Assembly: GCA_015698045.1 (NCBI GenBank)
Contig: BLAL01000087.1
Span: forward strand, 372,001 to 436,000
Source: Rhizophagus clarus
Lineage: Eukaryota; Glomeromycota; Glomeromycetes; Glomerales; Glomeraceae
DNA length: 64,000 nt
Direction: 5' to 3'
Positions 47,623 through 59,352 of the stretch are shown piece by piece. Positions within the stretch are counted from its first letter, which is position 1. Every line of letters begins with the position of its first letter. The notes under the pieces are model-generated. The model was not told the DNA's origin and did no database searches. It was given only the letters and a program-made list of their open reading frames with translations. Made by a program: the position numbers and the translations under genes.

Positions 47623-49584
47623 ATGAGTGGTCCTAGTCAAGGAACTCGAAGCCAAACTAGGAATAAAGCGCCCCAACATATAAATGAGGAGAAAATGGAC
47701 CTGGACAATATTGAAAAAAGCAGTATTTCCAGTGAGAATGATTTTCAAAGAATACATAAAACTTTCAATATTGGTGAAAACAATGATGGCTTTACCAAAG
47801 TTCTGAACAGAAAGTCACAACGTAAAGAAAATAAACAAAAAAGGGCTACCCCCATTATTGATAATAGACAACCTTGGGAAACCTATCAACAACAAGGACC
47901 CTTTAGACTCAATCTTGACAACTTAGAAATGGGTGATAAAGAACCCATAACAAAAAAACAAAAACCCAATAAGGAATTCGATGATGTCATTATTGATACT
48001 GAAATGGAACTTACTGATCAGCAACAGATCAGCCAAAATGCCAAGACAGCCAAACTTCCAAAAAAGGATGACAATCAAAATGCTAAAGGTAAAATGATGC
48101 AAAACGATCAAATTGGCATAGATAATCAAAATACAAATACCAATGAAAATAAAGAAGAAAATCACTATGATTTTGATATGGAAAATATCAATAAGATTGA
48201 TAAAAATAAAAAATTCAAGGCTGTAATCTGTTTGGAAAATGATCAACAAGTAAATACCCGCTTAAAGAAAATTACAAATATTGTAAAACAGCAAGTAGAA
48301 GTAGTAGGAATTAATGTATCACTTAAGAAAAAAGAAGAAAAATCTTTTAAGGAATTGTATGTAGCAGTACAGAATTTAGTAAATTTGCAGAAACTTCTAG
48401 AAATGGAATTTAAAATAAATGAAGAACAAGAACCAATTAGATTCATTGGATTAGATGAAAAGAAAATTTTAAATCAAAAATCTAATGAAAAAATTCAAGA
48501 GGAACGCAGTCGCACTGTACAGATTATCAATATTCCTTTATACATAACTCCTAAAGACATCAGAGCTGTCTTTTCTAGATATGGAGAAATTGAAGAAAAA
48601 GGCTTTTATACTAGAGTAAAAGGAATTTATCAACAGGCATATATCACATATAAAGAAGATGATGCCTTAACAATTTTTTCTAAGCACTGGAGTGTATGGG
48701 CATTTAAGGAATACCTCCAAGTAATACCTTTAGATTTATCAGAAGAAAAAAGACTAGAACGAAAAGAATATAGTATTAAACTCTGTGGTTTACCATCAAA
48801 TACAATTGCACGTGATATTCAAAGCTTTATTGAAGAAGTGAATGCTGCTACTTTCTTCATACCAAAAAAACCAAAAGGATATCAACCATTAAAATATGCA
48901 TATATTAATTTTTATTCACAAGAAGATTTAGAAACAGCCACTAGTAATATTTATCAATATAAAGGAAACCAACTTGAATGGGCACCTGCTGATGAAAAAT
49001 CTTGTAACATTTGTGGTTATACTAATCATATGGCTATAGAATGTGATTATCAATTAAAACAAAATAAAAATAATAATAGATACTTAAATAGGAAGAATAA
49101 ACTCAAGGAGATTAAAGGTTATAACATTAATAGAAATAGAAACAGAACCTATGCAGATGTAACTAAAAGCATTAACAGAAATAATCAATTTAAAGGAAGA
49201 TCTAATAGTTTACAATTTCGATCCTGGAATCAAACAAACATATTACATAATACAATGGGAAATTGGGATGAAGATTTTGATGATGAATTTATAAGTAATA
49301 AAAGTAATAATAAATTACATAATGGTACTAAATCAGGAGGTTCAATGCATGATAGAAATAATAATGTAATAAATAATTTAAAAAATCAAATTCAAGAATT
49401 AACAAAACTGGTAGGAAAAGTAGTTCTTGAAAGTAAATCAATGAAAGAAGAATTAGTAAAATTAAAAGCGGAGCAAATCCAAAAGGATAATAATCAAAAG
49501 GAAAATAGAAATAATAAAAAAGGAGTTCACTTTAATATTAGTTCAAGTAGTAAACTCAATGATAATAATAAACGTCTAAAGTGA
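47623..49584 (+). CDS. LINE ORF1 RNA-binding protein
   Basis: The frame is open from 47587, but the first ATG is at 47623, giving 653 residues (MSGPSQGTRSQTRNK). The N-terminal 200 residues are polar and disordered-looking. Two RRM-like folds follow at roughly residues 295-360 (RTVQIINIPLYITPKDIRAV) and 375-450 (YSIKLCGLPSNTIARDIQSF). A CX2CX4HX4C zinc knuckle (CNICGYTNHMAIEC) sits near 465-478. The C-terminus has a coiled-coil-like segment (NQIQELTKLVGKVV). After the stop, another frame from about 49574 to 49789 still reads protein-like (KYLNNIAESLLNIQSQLEKI) with one stop, so the original ORF1 may have ended at TAA 49787-49789, one base before the ORF2 ATG. The product likely packages element RNA. 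Confidence 0.88.
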   Translation: MSGPSQGTRSQTRNKAPQHINEEKMDLDNIEKSSISSENDFQRIHKTFNIGENNDGFTKVLNRKSQRKENKQKRATPIIDNRQPWETYQQQGPFRLNLDNLEMGDKEPITKKQKPNKEFDDVIIDTEMELTDQQQISQNAKTAKLPKKDDNQNAKGKMMQNDQIGIDNQNTNTNENKEENHYDFDMENINKIDKNKKFKAVICLENDQQVNTRLKKITNIVKQQVEVVGINVSLKKKEEKSFKELYVAVQNLVNLQKLLEMEFKINEEQEPIRFIGLDEKKILNQKSNEKIQEERSRTVQIINIPLYITPKDIRAVFSRYGEIEEKGFYTRVKGIYQQAYITYKEDDALTIFSKHWSVWAFKEYLQVIPLDLSEEKRLERKEYSIKLCGLPSNTIARDIQSFIEEVNAATFFIPKKPKGYQPLKYAYINFYSQEDLETATSNIYQYKGNQLEWAPADEKSCNICGYTNHMAIECDYQLKQNKNNNRYLNRKNKLKEIKGYNINRNRNRTYADVTKSINRNNQFKGRSNSLQFRSWNQTNILHNTMGNWDEDFDDEFISNKSNNKLHNGTKSGGSMHDRNNNVINNLKNQIQELTKLVGKVVLESKSMKEELVKLKAEQIQKDNNQKENRNNKKGVHFNISSSSKLNDNNKRLK

Positions 49585-49790
49585 TTCAGAAAAAGAAAAA
49601 GAAGAAAATATAAATATCTTTTAAAATAAATTGAAACAACAAGATAAATATTTAAATAATATTGCAGAATCCTTATTAAATATTCAAAGTCAACTTGAAA
49701 AAATTGAACATAATAAAAAAGATGATGTATCTGTAGGGGGCAGTTACAACATCCATGATAATGATGATGAATTAATAGATATCAATTAAT

Positions 49791-52700
49791 ATGATAAGTA
49801 ATAGCAATAATATAACTAATACCAATCCAATACTTAATAATTTAAACCCCCAACATAATACAATTAAAATAAAACAAAAAGAAAAAAGAAAAAAAAGAAA
49901 AAAGAAAAAAACAAACAACCTATTATATGATTTTTCATCAAATGAAAAAAAACAACAAAATAATATTTTTAAAAATATAGCAACATTAAATATAAAACAA
50001 ATGTCTATAATCAAACATCAATTATTATATGATTTAGCAGAAAGAGAAAATATAGATATATTAGGCATTTCAGAAACAGGAATTTCAGATAAAAATATGA
50101 AGTTACATGCTATTAATAATAATAAATATAATATATACTACCACAACATTGGAGAAAACAAAGATAGTGGAGTAGCAATTATCATTAAAAAAGAATTATC
50201 AAAAAATATTAGCAAAATAGAGAAATATAAAGGGCGGATTATTTATATTGACCTTTTTTTTAGAAAGAAAAGAAATTTAAGAGTAATTCAAGTATATAAT
50301 AAAGTGAATTCAGCAAAAGCAAATATTAGTAAAGAAATCATAGAAACAAATAAAGAAATAATTAAAACAATAATTGATGGAAAAAGAAAAAATATGGAAA
50401 TAGTAGTAATGGGTGATTTTAATCAACAATATGAAAAATATAATAATAGAAAACTCAGTAATAAGATTACTACTAGAAAACATAAAATATTTAAAAAATT
50501 AGAAGAATTAAATATGAGAGATATACAAAAAGAATTTAATAATAATGATAAAATTCAACCTACTTTTATTGGTAATAATAATAGAAAATCAAGAATTGAT
50601 TATATTTGGACAACAGAAAATATTTATTTAGAAACAATAAAATTTATAAATAAAAAACAACAATATATAAATACAGATCACAATATGCTTCAATTTAAAT
50701 TTAATGGTGAAGGAATTTGTGATAATTATTTACCACCATTACCATCTGTTGTAAAAAAGAAAGAAGTATTTTTATATGATGAATTATCAGATGAAAGTAA
50801 AGAAGAATTAAGAAATGAATTATCTTTTAAGCAAATTAAAAGTGATTATGATTTAAAATTTATGAATTTAGAAGAAAAATGGAATTTCTACAAACAAGAA
50901 TTAATTAAAGCAAAACAAAAGCATATAACAAAAAAAGCAATTAAATTACAAAAAAATAATATAACTCCAATTAAACAATCAGATAATTATAAAAATTTGA
51001 GATATATAATTTATATATGAAGAAAAATTAAAAGAAAGAAAGGACAAGAAAAATTAACAAAAAATTGGTTTGGACATAGAAAGAAAATAAAACAAATATT
51101 ATATATGTATGAAGAACCTGAAGATAATTATATGATAATTAAATGTAAATTTATACCAAAAGTATTAATTAATATACTTATAACAGAATTAAATACAATA
51201 TATGAAAAAGTTTTAATAACGTTAAGATGTGAAATAGAAAAAATAAAAAAAGAAAAAATAGAAAAAGCAATTGAAAGTCGATGCAAAGATTTAGAAGAAA
51301 ACAAAAAACGTATGCTTGATAGTATAGCAGAACGTGAAATTAGAACTATCATAATTGATCGAGTATTAATAACAGATGAAAAAGATCAAGATATTTTATT
51401 AACTAGACCAGAAGAAATTAAAAAGGAAGTAAATAGACATTTTCAGACGATTGCAGGTGTTGTTAATAAAGATAAAAATATTCCTAAAGATTGGTTAAAT
51501 GAATATAATCCTAAAGAAGAAATTGATGAAAATATTTATAATAATGTATTACAACCAATAAGTGCAATAGAATGGGAAGAGACTATTAATAATCTTCCTA
51601 ATGGAAAAGCTAGTGGACCTAGTTCAATGACTTATGATGATATCAAACTAGCATCAAAAGAATTTAACAATATTTTAAAAATGATAGTTAATGAAATTTT
51701 TGAGACACAAGTAATTCCAGCTGATTGGAAAAAGGCAAATGTTTATCCGATACCAAAGCCTAAACCCTGGGGGTTCCAATTGATTAACACAAGACCAATT
51801 ACATTATTGGAACCTGCAAGAAAGTTAATGATGAAAATTATAACTAATAGACTTTCAAAAATAATACAAGAAAAAAATGTATTACAGGGATTTCAATTTG
51901 CTGGATTACCTCTAGCATCAACTTTTGAACCTTTAAGAATCCTTAATGAAATTATACAACATGCCAATGAATATGATAAAGATTTATGGCTTTTAGCATT
52001 AGATATGTCAAAAGCTTATGATCGGGTTAATATATTTATGTTGGAAAAATCCTTAAAAAGAATTAAAATTCCAATAAAATTAATTAACATAATTAAAGAA
52101 TTATTCTTAGGAAGAAGTAATCAAGTATTTACATCAGTAGGATTAACAGAACCATACAATGTAAAGATAGGAATAGATCAAGGGGAAATAATATCACCAC
52201 TACTCTGGTGTATATATTATGATCCACTCTTAACAAAAATAAGAAAAATGAATATTGGATATAAATTAACAGGAAGAAAAGTATTAAATATTTATGAAAA
52301 TATACAACAAAATATTTGTACAACAATTCCTGGACTCTCGTACATGGATGACACAAACTTCATCTCAGATAATCAGATTGAATTGGAAAGTATTTTGAAA
52401 ATAGCAGATTCATTTTATAATTTAAATGATATAAAAATAAATAAAGAGAAATCTGATTTATTATTAAGAAAAAAGAAAAAAGCAAAATTAGAAGATGAAG
52501 TATTAATTAAATTTGGGAATAATGAGATTAAATTAAATCCAATAAAAGCAAATGGATCAATCCGAATTCTTGGTGTATGGTTCAATGCATATAATCAAAG
52601 AAAACATATCATTAATCAAATTAAAGAAGAAATTCAAAATGTAAATAACAATATGTTAAAGAAAAAAGCAGTTACAGATAAACAGATGATGTATGTTTTT

Positions 52701-55315
52701 AATGCATTAATTCTACCAAAAATAGAATATCGTACCCAACTTACGATTCTAACAGATGATGAATGTAATAACTTGATGAAACCAATAAGAAAAACCTTTA
52801 AAAATAAACTTCATTTGGCATCAACAATTCCTAATTCAATAATAGAATGTAACCTTTTATATGATTTGAGACAGATAAATGATAATCATATTCAATCAAA
52901 GGTTACTAACTTTTTTATACAAATAAATGACAAAGGAATCTTAGGGGAAATAACTAAGATAAGATTATATAATGTACAAGAACATTTATTATTAGATGAT
53001 AATCCTTTATATGTGTTCTCATTAAGAAATATTAAAAAATTAAAAAAAATAGAAAAAAAAATAAAAAATAACTTTATAATTGAAAATTTAATATTATTAA
53101 GAAAAAACAATTTAAGTATTGAAGAAAATATAGAAAAAAGTTGGTTTAATAATTTTAAAATAAAAGGAGGTAAAAAGAAAATCTATGAAGTAGTTTCAGA
53201 TGTAACATATGTAAGTAATTTTAAGGATTTGAAAAAACATAATATAATTTTTTTAGATCAAATCACTTCATTAAAAGGAGATAAGCTATTAAGTTGGAAA
53301 GAAATGAATAATAAGAAATATATTAAAAAAGGAATTAAAGGACGAATGTTACCAGAACCAAAAAATTATTATAAAATAAGAAAAGAAATAACATATAGTA
53401 AAGAAAATAGTAAAATAAAAGTAGAATTACAAGAAATGGATATGATTACAAATATAAAAGGTTATGAATTATATTCAGTAATAACTGATCCAACATCAAA
53501 AAGAATAGTAATGACAATTAAAGATAATATAATATTAGGAAAAGTAATTGTAGTGGAACAAAAAGAAACTTATATTCAACATTATCAAATTATTTCTCAT
53601 GATAAAGATATAAATATAATAATTAAAAAGTGTGAAGGATGTAATAAAAATGAAGATACTTATTTTAAACAAAAAAATAAATGTGTAATAATGCAAAATA
53701 ATGATAAAGTGTTTTTCGTAGAAAACAGAAAATGTAATATAAAGAATCTTGGAAATAATGCTATAATATTAGAAGATATCCAGTTATCAAATATTGAGCA
53801 ATTATTATATGGTAATGAAATATTTTCTTATGAACCAATGGCATATATAGCAGATGATTGTAGAATTGAAGAAAATAATGTCAAAGATATTATTTCATTA
53901 TATTTACATAATTCATTAGATCGTGAAAAACTAATTATAATTAAAGAAAAATTAAAATTAATAAAGAATAATATAATATATATTGATGGTTCTGTCAAGA
54001 ATAATGGTACTAAAGAATGTGAATCAATTTTTGGCGCAATTTTTTATAATGTAAACTTTATAGAAATAGCTGAATTTTATTCAACATATGAAAATTGGAT
54101 ATCATCTAATAAAGCAGAAACATCAGCATTATTAATTGCATTAATTGTACAACCAGAAAATGGAGAAGTTAAAATTTTCACAGATAGCATAATAGTATTT
54201 AATAACTTTATGTTAATTAAAGAAAAACATTATAATTTAACTCCAAGACAAATATTTAAATTAGTCTCAAATAATACATTATGGGCAACAATTATGGATA
54301 TTATTAAAAAATTAAAATTAAAAGTTGATGTATTAAAAATAAATGCTCATTCAGGAGATAAATATAATGAAGTGTAGATAAGAGAATAAAAGAACAATAT
54401 GTAAATATAGGAAGAATGGGAATTAATATAAAAGGTTCAACAGACATTATTCCATATGTACCAAAATGGAGAAATATAGTTATAGAGAAAAACCTTAGAA
54501 AATTTATGACAAATATAACCCGTACAAAAGGTCTAGAAAAGTTCTTAAATCAAAATCGTAATAATAAATATAGGAAATTACAAGTAGACTGGAACATCAC
54601 CTTTGCATATCTAAAAGGTAATGAAACTTATTATACAACAACTTTTAAAGATTGCAGAAGAAAAAGAATAAAAATCCAGAGATTAATGGAAGAAATACCA
54701 ACCATTGAACAGATGAAAAAATCTCAATATAATATATATAAAAAATGGAAATGTGTTCAATGTAATAGGAAAAAAGAAACTTTTATTCATGTATGGAAAT
54801 GTAATAAGAATAAAAAAATATTAAGAAAAATTCAAAAAATAGTTTTAAAATATCTTATAAGATTAATAAATGAAATATCAGATAATAATATAGAAATAAG
54901 AATAGAAGATTTTGAGCAATTATCTATATTTAAAATAATTGATGATAATCAAAATCTTTCCTTCATTGATGTAATTAAAGGAATTTTCCCACTGGAATTA
55001 ACAGATCTAATTAAAACTAATATTTGAAATCAAACAAAAAAAATCATAGAAATAGGAAAAAAATTTTTAGAATTTGTGTTTAATATATTACATAAAAAGA
55101 TATGGAAACCACGTTGTGAAAAAATGAAGAAAAAGGAAAAAGAAAAAAAGATCACCAAAAAAATGAAAAAGATGAGAAGTTATGATAAAAATCAGAAAAA
55201 AATAGTATCAACTAATCAAATTAATAAATATGTTAATTTGGGTGGATTAATAGATAACATATACTTTGGGAGAAATATATTGGATTTTATAGTATATGTG
55301 AACCTAGTTAGATAG
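49791..55315 (+). pseudogene. LINE ORF2 polyprotein (EN-RT-RNase H), interrupted
   Basis: Starts at ATG 49791. APE-type endonuclease: LNIKQ, GISETG, VMGDFNQQ, SRIDYIW and TDHN, all present before 50700. A TGA at 51018-51020 interrupts, and the same frame then reads on. Reverse transcriptase: NGKASGPSSMTYDDIK, LALDMSKAYDRVN, GIDQGEIISPLLW, and a YMDD catalytic box (SYMDDTNF, about 52340). RNase H: YIDGSVKNNG, NKAETSALL, IFTDS and NAHSGDKYNE. Near 54370 a one-base frameshift moves the continuation to the frame of 54416-55027, which holds a CX2CX8HX3C knuckle (CVQCNRKKETFIHVWKC). A second TGA at 55025-55027 is followed by in-frame IWKPRCEKMKKKE through 55315. Three breaks in all; every catalytic motif is still visible. 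Confidence 0.9.
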
Positions 55316-55597
55316 AAAGAATTTATTTATAATAATTTTATTTATTTTTATTTTATTTTTTACTTTAGATTATTTTCTTTATTTTGTCCAGTTTCTGGAT
55401 GAGTAGTATTTCTATTCTTTCTTTTATTTATCATCTAACCTGGTTTAACAGATAATTAATTTCTTAGAAATTTTTTATTAGTTAGGATAAACTAGAATTG
55501 TAGTCGTATATAGTTTCTTTATAGACTATAAGACCTAATCAGTTTTCCAACATGTACCTTAAAATCCTATTTTGAATAAAATTGAATTGTTTACCAG

Positions 55598-55620
55598 TAA
55601 AAAAAAAAAAAAAAAAAAAA
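55598..55620 (+). other. LINE poly-A tail
   Basis: An uninterrupted A run ends the LINE just before the right target-site duplication, as expected from target-primed reverse transcription of a polyadenylated or A-tailed RNA. Confidence 0.92.
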
Positions 55621-55638
55621 GCTTAAAGCATTTATGCA
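55621..55638 (+). repeat. LINE target-site duplication, right copy
   Basis: GCTTAAAGCATTTATGCA, identical to 47518-47535. Confidence 0.93.
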
Positions 55639-57199
55639 TAATGAATAATGCATATGCTTATGCTTAGGCTTCTTTTGACATCAAAAGAGTAAAATTGCGA
55701 TTTAGGCCTTCCTGTGCCACTTTCATTGCATGTTTAGTTGAGTCATCAAATAATAAGTTTCTGCAAATTTTTTTAATTTCATTGATCCTACTTTTTAATT
55801 TCGTTGATCCCATCAAGAAACCCATCAATTGTACCCGCTAAAAACAAAAGTTTATTAATAAATTCTGCCAAAAAAACAACCAGGACTAAAGAAAATTATT
55901 AAATAGGTTATATTAGAGAAAGAAAAAAATAAACATAAAATAATTTTTTTATTAAATGATTAGTCAATCATTTTTGTTATTTTTTTCATTAAAATGTCAA
56001 AACGATTAACAATCAAGAAATTATTTTCTTAATCAAAATAATTAAGAAAAAATTGTTTTTTCTAAAGTCATTTTTTTTAAACAAAAAAATTTAATTAAGA
56101 AAAACAATTGTTTTTTTATTATTGAAAAAATGGTAAAAATGATAAACAATAGAGTATTTTTTTTTTAAAAAAAAGAAAAGAAAAATAATTTTTTCGTTAT
56201 TCAGTTTAAAAATTGTTTAAGAAATAGTTTATTTTATTTTGATTTTCCAGTTTAAAAAAAAAACAAATAATTTTTTAATGAATTTATTAGTATTCGGTTA
56301 AAAAAACTGTTAAAAATAAATTATTAATCATTTGGTTTAATAAACAAATTTTTTAATTATTTGGTTTAATGATTGTTAAATCAAGCATTAGGTAGTTTTA
56401 AAAACCATAAAAAAATTCATTTTTTTTTGATTATAGAAAAAAAATCATTTTTCTTAATCAAATAACTAGGGCTCTTTTAGTACAGTTAGTGAGCTTAGTT
56501 TAAATATATTGACAGTTAATCAATTGTGATATTTTTATTGTTAAACCTTGGTCTGAGTCCTTGACAAATTTTCATTGCTAAATTTTTATCATTACTTACA
56601 ACATGTCTTGCAGTGGTAAACCTAAATAATATTATTATCTAAATAAATGCTAAGCATGTAATACCTGAACAGATAAATCATGTTTACTTAGATCAATTAT
56701 TTAAATGCTTTAAGATATGACTTTATATGCAAATATTTAATCACTATTTATTTTTGATTAGTTTAAATGTTTATAGATAAATTCAAAATTTTTTAGATTA
56801 ATTTGGTTATTTTTTGGAGCACAAATGTGAAATTAAAATATACATATATATAATATATGGAAATCTAAAGTGTAAAATATGAAGTATGTAAAATTAGTGT
56901 TTATTAAACATTTATTGGGTAAAATAAACATGATCTTGTTTGTCCTGATATGCCATAGTAATAGACAATCTGTCTGTATTATTTAACCACATATTTCACA
57001 TATAATTTTTTTTACTTTGATCCAAAAAATAAACAATTAGATAATAAGATTTTCATTATCATCATCTCATTCCTCCATTTTCTTCTCAATTCTCCCATGA
57101 CTCAAAAAGTCAGAAAGATGGGATTGTTAATTTTAGATGGTGAAGGTCCACTCAATCGTTGTCCACGTTTTGCATGGTTATTGTAAAGTTGGTGAATTG
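55639..57199. other. AT-rich spacer with A/T-run sequence
   Basis: No gene. From 55920 to 56460 irregular AAGAAAAACAATTGTTTTTTT-like inverted motifs resemble a degenerate version of the satellite further right. Confidence 0.45.
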
Positions 57200-57654
57200 A
57201 CACCTGGGCTAACTGAGTCGAGTATTAATATAAACTCAGAATTGACTCAAATGTCATGTGACTATAAGATCCTCGAATCAAACTTGTGAACTGACCCGTG
57301 TTGACTCGACTTGAATAATAATTTAATGAAAGATGTTTAGCAACATTTATAATTTGTCAAAAAACATTGCGAAACGTTTTTTAACAATGCGATAAAAAGC
57401 ATAAATGTTGGAAAACAGTTTTTTTTTGATATTAAAAAATGTTGCGCATTTTTTGGTATTAGATATATATAATTTAATTTCAAAAAAATGTTTCGCTAGA
57501 GCTCCAAATCTGACCTGACTAGTTGACCCAAAATTCTCAGGTCGGGTCAGTGTTAATTGGGTACCTGATCTGACCTGTTGACCTGACAAAAAACGCTGAA
57601 AAAAAATGTCAAAACTATTAGTCCCGGCATTTTTATATTTAAAGTTTGGCTAAA

Positions 57655-59352
57655 TCAGTTTTTTATTACTAAAAACGATTATTAAAAACAATTAATAATC
57701 TTTTTTTTGTTATTAAAAACGAATAATAAATCACTTTTTCTTATTATTAAAAACGATTAAAAAATCATTTTTTCTTTTGTTAAAACGATTAAGAAAATCA
57801 TTTTTTTTTTGTTATTAAAAACGATTAAGAAAATCATTTCTTTTTTGTTATTAAAAAACGATTAAGAAAATCATTTTTTTTTTTGTTATTAAAAACGATT
57901 AAGAGAATCATTTCTTAAAAACGATTAAGAAAATTGTTTCTTTTTTGTTATTAAAAATGAATAATAAATCGTTTTTTTTTTGTTATTAAAAACGATTAAG
58001 AAAATCGTTTTTTTTTTGTTATTAAAAACGATTAAGAAAATCGTTTTTTTTTTGTTATTAAAAACGATTAAGAAAATCCTTTTTTTATTATTAAAAACGA
58101 TAAAGAAAATCATTTTATTTTTGTTATTAAAAAATCGCTTTTTTTTGTTATTAAAAATGATTAAGAAAATCGTTTTTTTTTTGTTATTAAAAACGATTAA
58201 GAAAATCCTTTTTTTCTTTTGTTATTAAAAACGATAAAGAAAATCGTTTTTTTTTATTATTAAAAACGATTAAGAAAATCGTTTTTTTTTATTATTAAAA
58301 ACGATTAAGAAAATCGTTTTTTGTTTTGTTATTAAAAACGATTAAGAAAATCGTTTTTTGTTTTGTTATTAAAACCGATTAAGAAAATTGTTTCTTTTTT
58401 GTTATTAAAAACGAATAATAAATCATTTTTTTTTGTTATTAAAAACGATTAAGAAAATTGTTTTATTTTTGTTATTAAAAAATCGCTTTTTTTTGTTATT
58501 AAAAACGATTAAGAAAATCGTTTTTTTCTTTTGTTATTAAAAACGATAAAGAAAATCATTTTTTTTTATTATTAAAAACGATTAAGAAAATCGTTTTTTG
58601 TTTTGTTATTAAAAACGATTAAGAAAATTGTTTCTTTTTTGTTATTAAAAACGAATAATAAATCGTTTTTTTTTTGTTATTAAAAACGATTAAGAAAATC
58701 CTTTTTTTATTATTAAAAATGATAAAGAAAATCGTTTTTTTTTTGTTATTAAAAACGATTAAGAAAATCGCTTTTTTTTCTTATTAAAACTATTATTAAA
58801 TCGTTTTTTTCTTTTGTTATTAAAAACGATTAAGAAAATCGTTTTATTTTTGTTATTAAAAAATCGCTTTTTTTTGTTATAACTATTAATAAATCGTTTT
58901 TTTCTTTTGTTATTAAAAACGATAAAGAAAATCGTTTTTTTTTTGTTATTAAAAACGATTAAGAAAATCGTTTTTGTATTATTAAAAACGATAAAGAAAA
59001 TCGTTTTTTTATTATTAAAAACGAATAAGAAAATCGTTTTTTTATTATTAAAAACGATAAAGAAAATCGTTTTTTTATTATTAAAAACGATAAAGAAAAT
59101 CGTTTTTTTATTATTAAAAATGATAAAGAAAATCGTTTTTTTATTATTAAAAACGATAAAGAAAATCGTTTTATTTTTGTTATTAAAAAATCGCTTTTTT
59201 TTGTTATTAAAACTATTAATAAATCATTTTTTTCTTTTGTTATTAAAAACGATTAAGAAAATTGTTTTTTTCTTTTGTTATTAAAAACGATTAAGAAAAT
59301 TGTTTTTTTTTTGTTATTAAAAACGATTAAGAAAATCGTTTTTTTTTTATTA
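57655..59352 (+). repeat. AT-rich satellite array, left, about 45 units
   Basis: A 35-40 base unit, TTGTTATTAAAAACGATTAA followed by GAAAATCG and a T run, repeats with variations. Each unit contains ACGATT and AATCGT, able to form a six-base stem over AAGAA. T-run length varies and produces long but meaningless repetitive open frames. Confidence 0.92.

Larger units (their letters stand above)
47536..55620 (+). mobile_element. Nearly full-length LINE (non-LTR retrotransposon)
   Basis: An 8,085-base element is bounded by a perfect 18-base target-site duplication and ends in a poly-A tail (about 55598-55620). Order: an 87-base 5' leader, ORF1 (RNA-binding, zinc knuckle), ORF2 (APE-type endonuclease, reverse transcriptase, RNase H, C-terminal CCHC), and a 3' UTR from 55316. 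The endonuclease plus RNase H layout fits the I/Tad-type grouping more than R2 or CRE, but clade is not settled without a tree. The identical duplication argues for a fairly recent insertion, yet ORF2 already carries two in-frame TGA stops and one frameshift, so this copy is probably not autonomous. Confidence 0.95.

Noticed and set aside
51018-55027. TGA read as tryptophan (code change)
   Set aside because: Several host BTB-TLDc genes end in TGA at the expected position, so TGA is a normal stop here.
57925-59284. Long repetitive open frames in the satellite (LLLKTIKKIVFF type)
   Set aside because: They arise from the repeat unit on both strands and follow T-run length; they are not genes.
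57655-59352. Regular short repeats that could be mistaken for a CRISPR array
   Set aside because: Units are contiguous with no unique spacers, the DNA is eukaryotic, and there are no cas genes.
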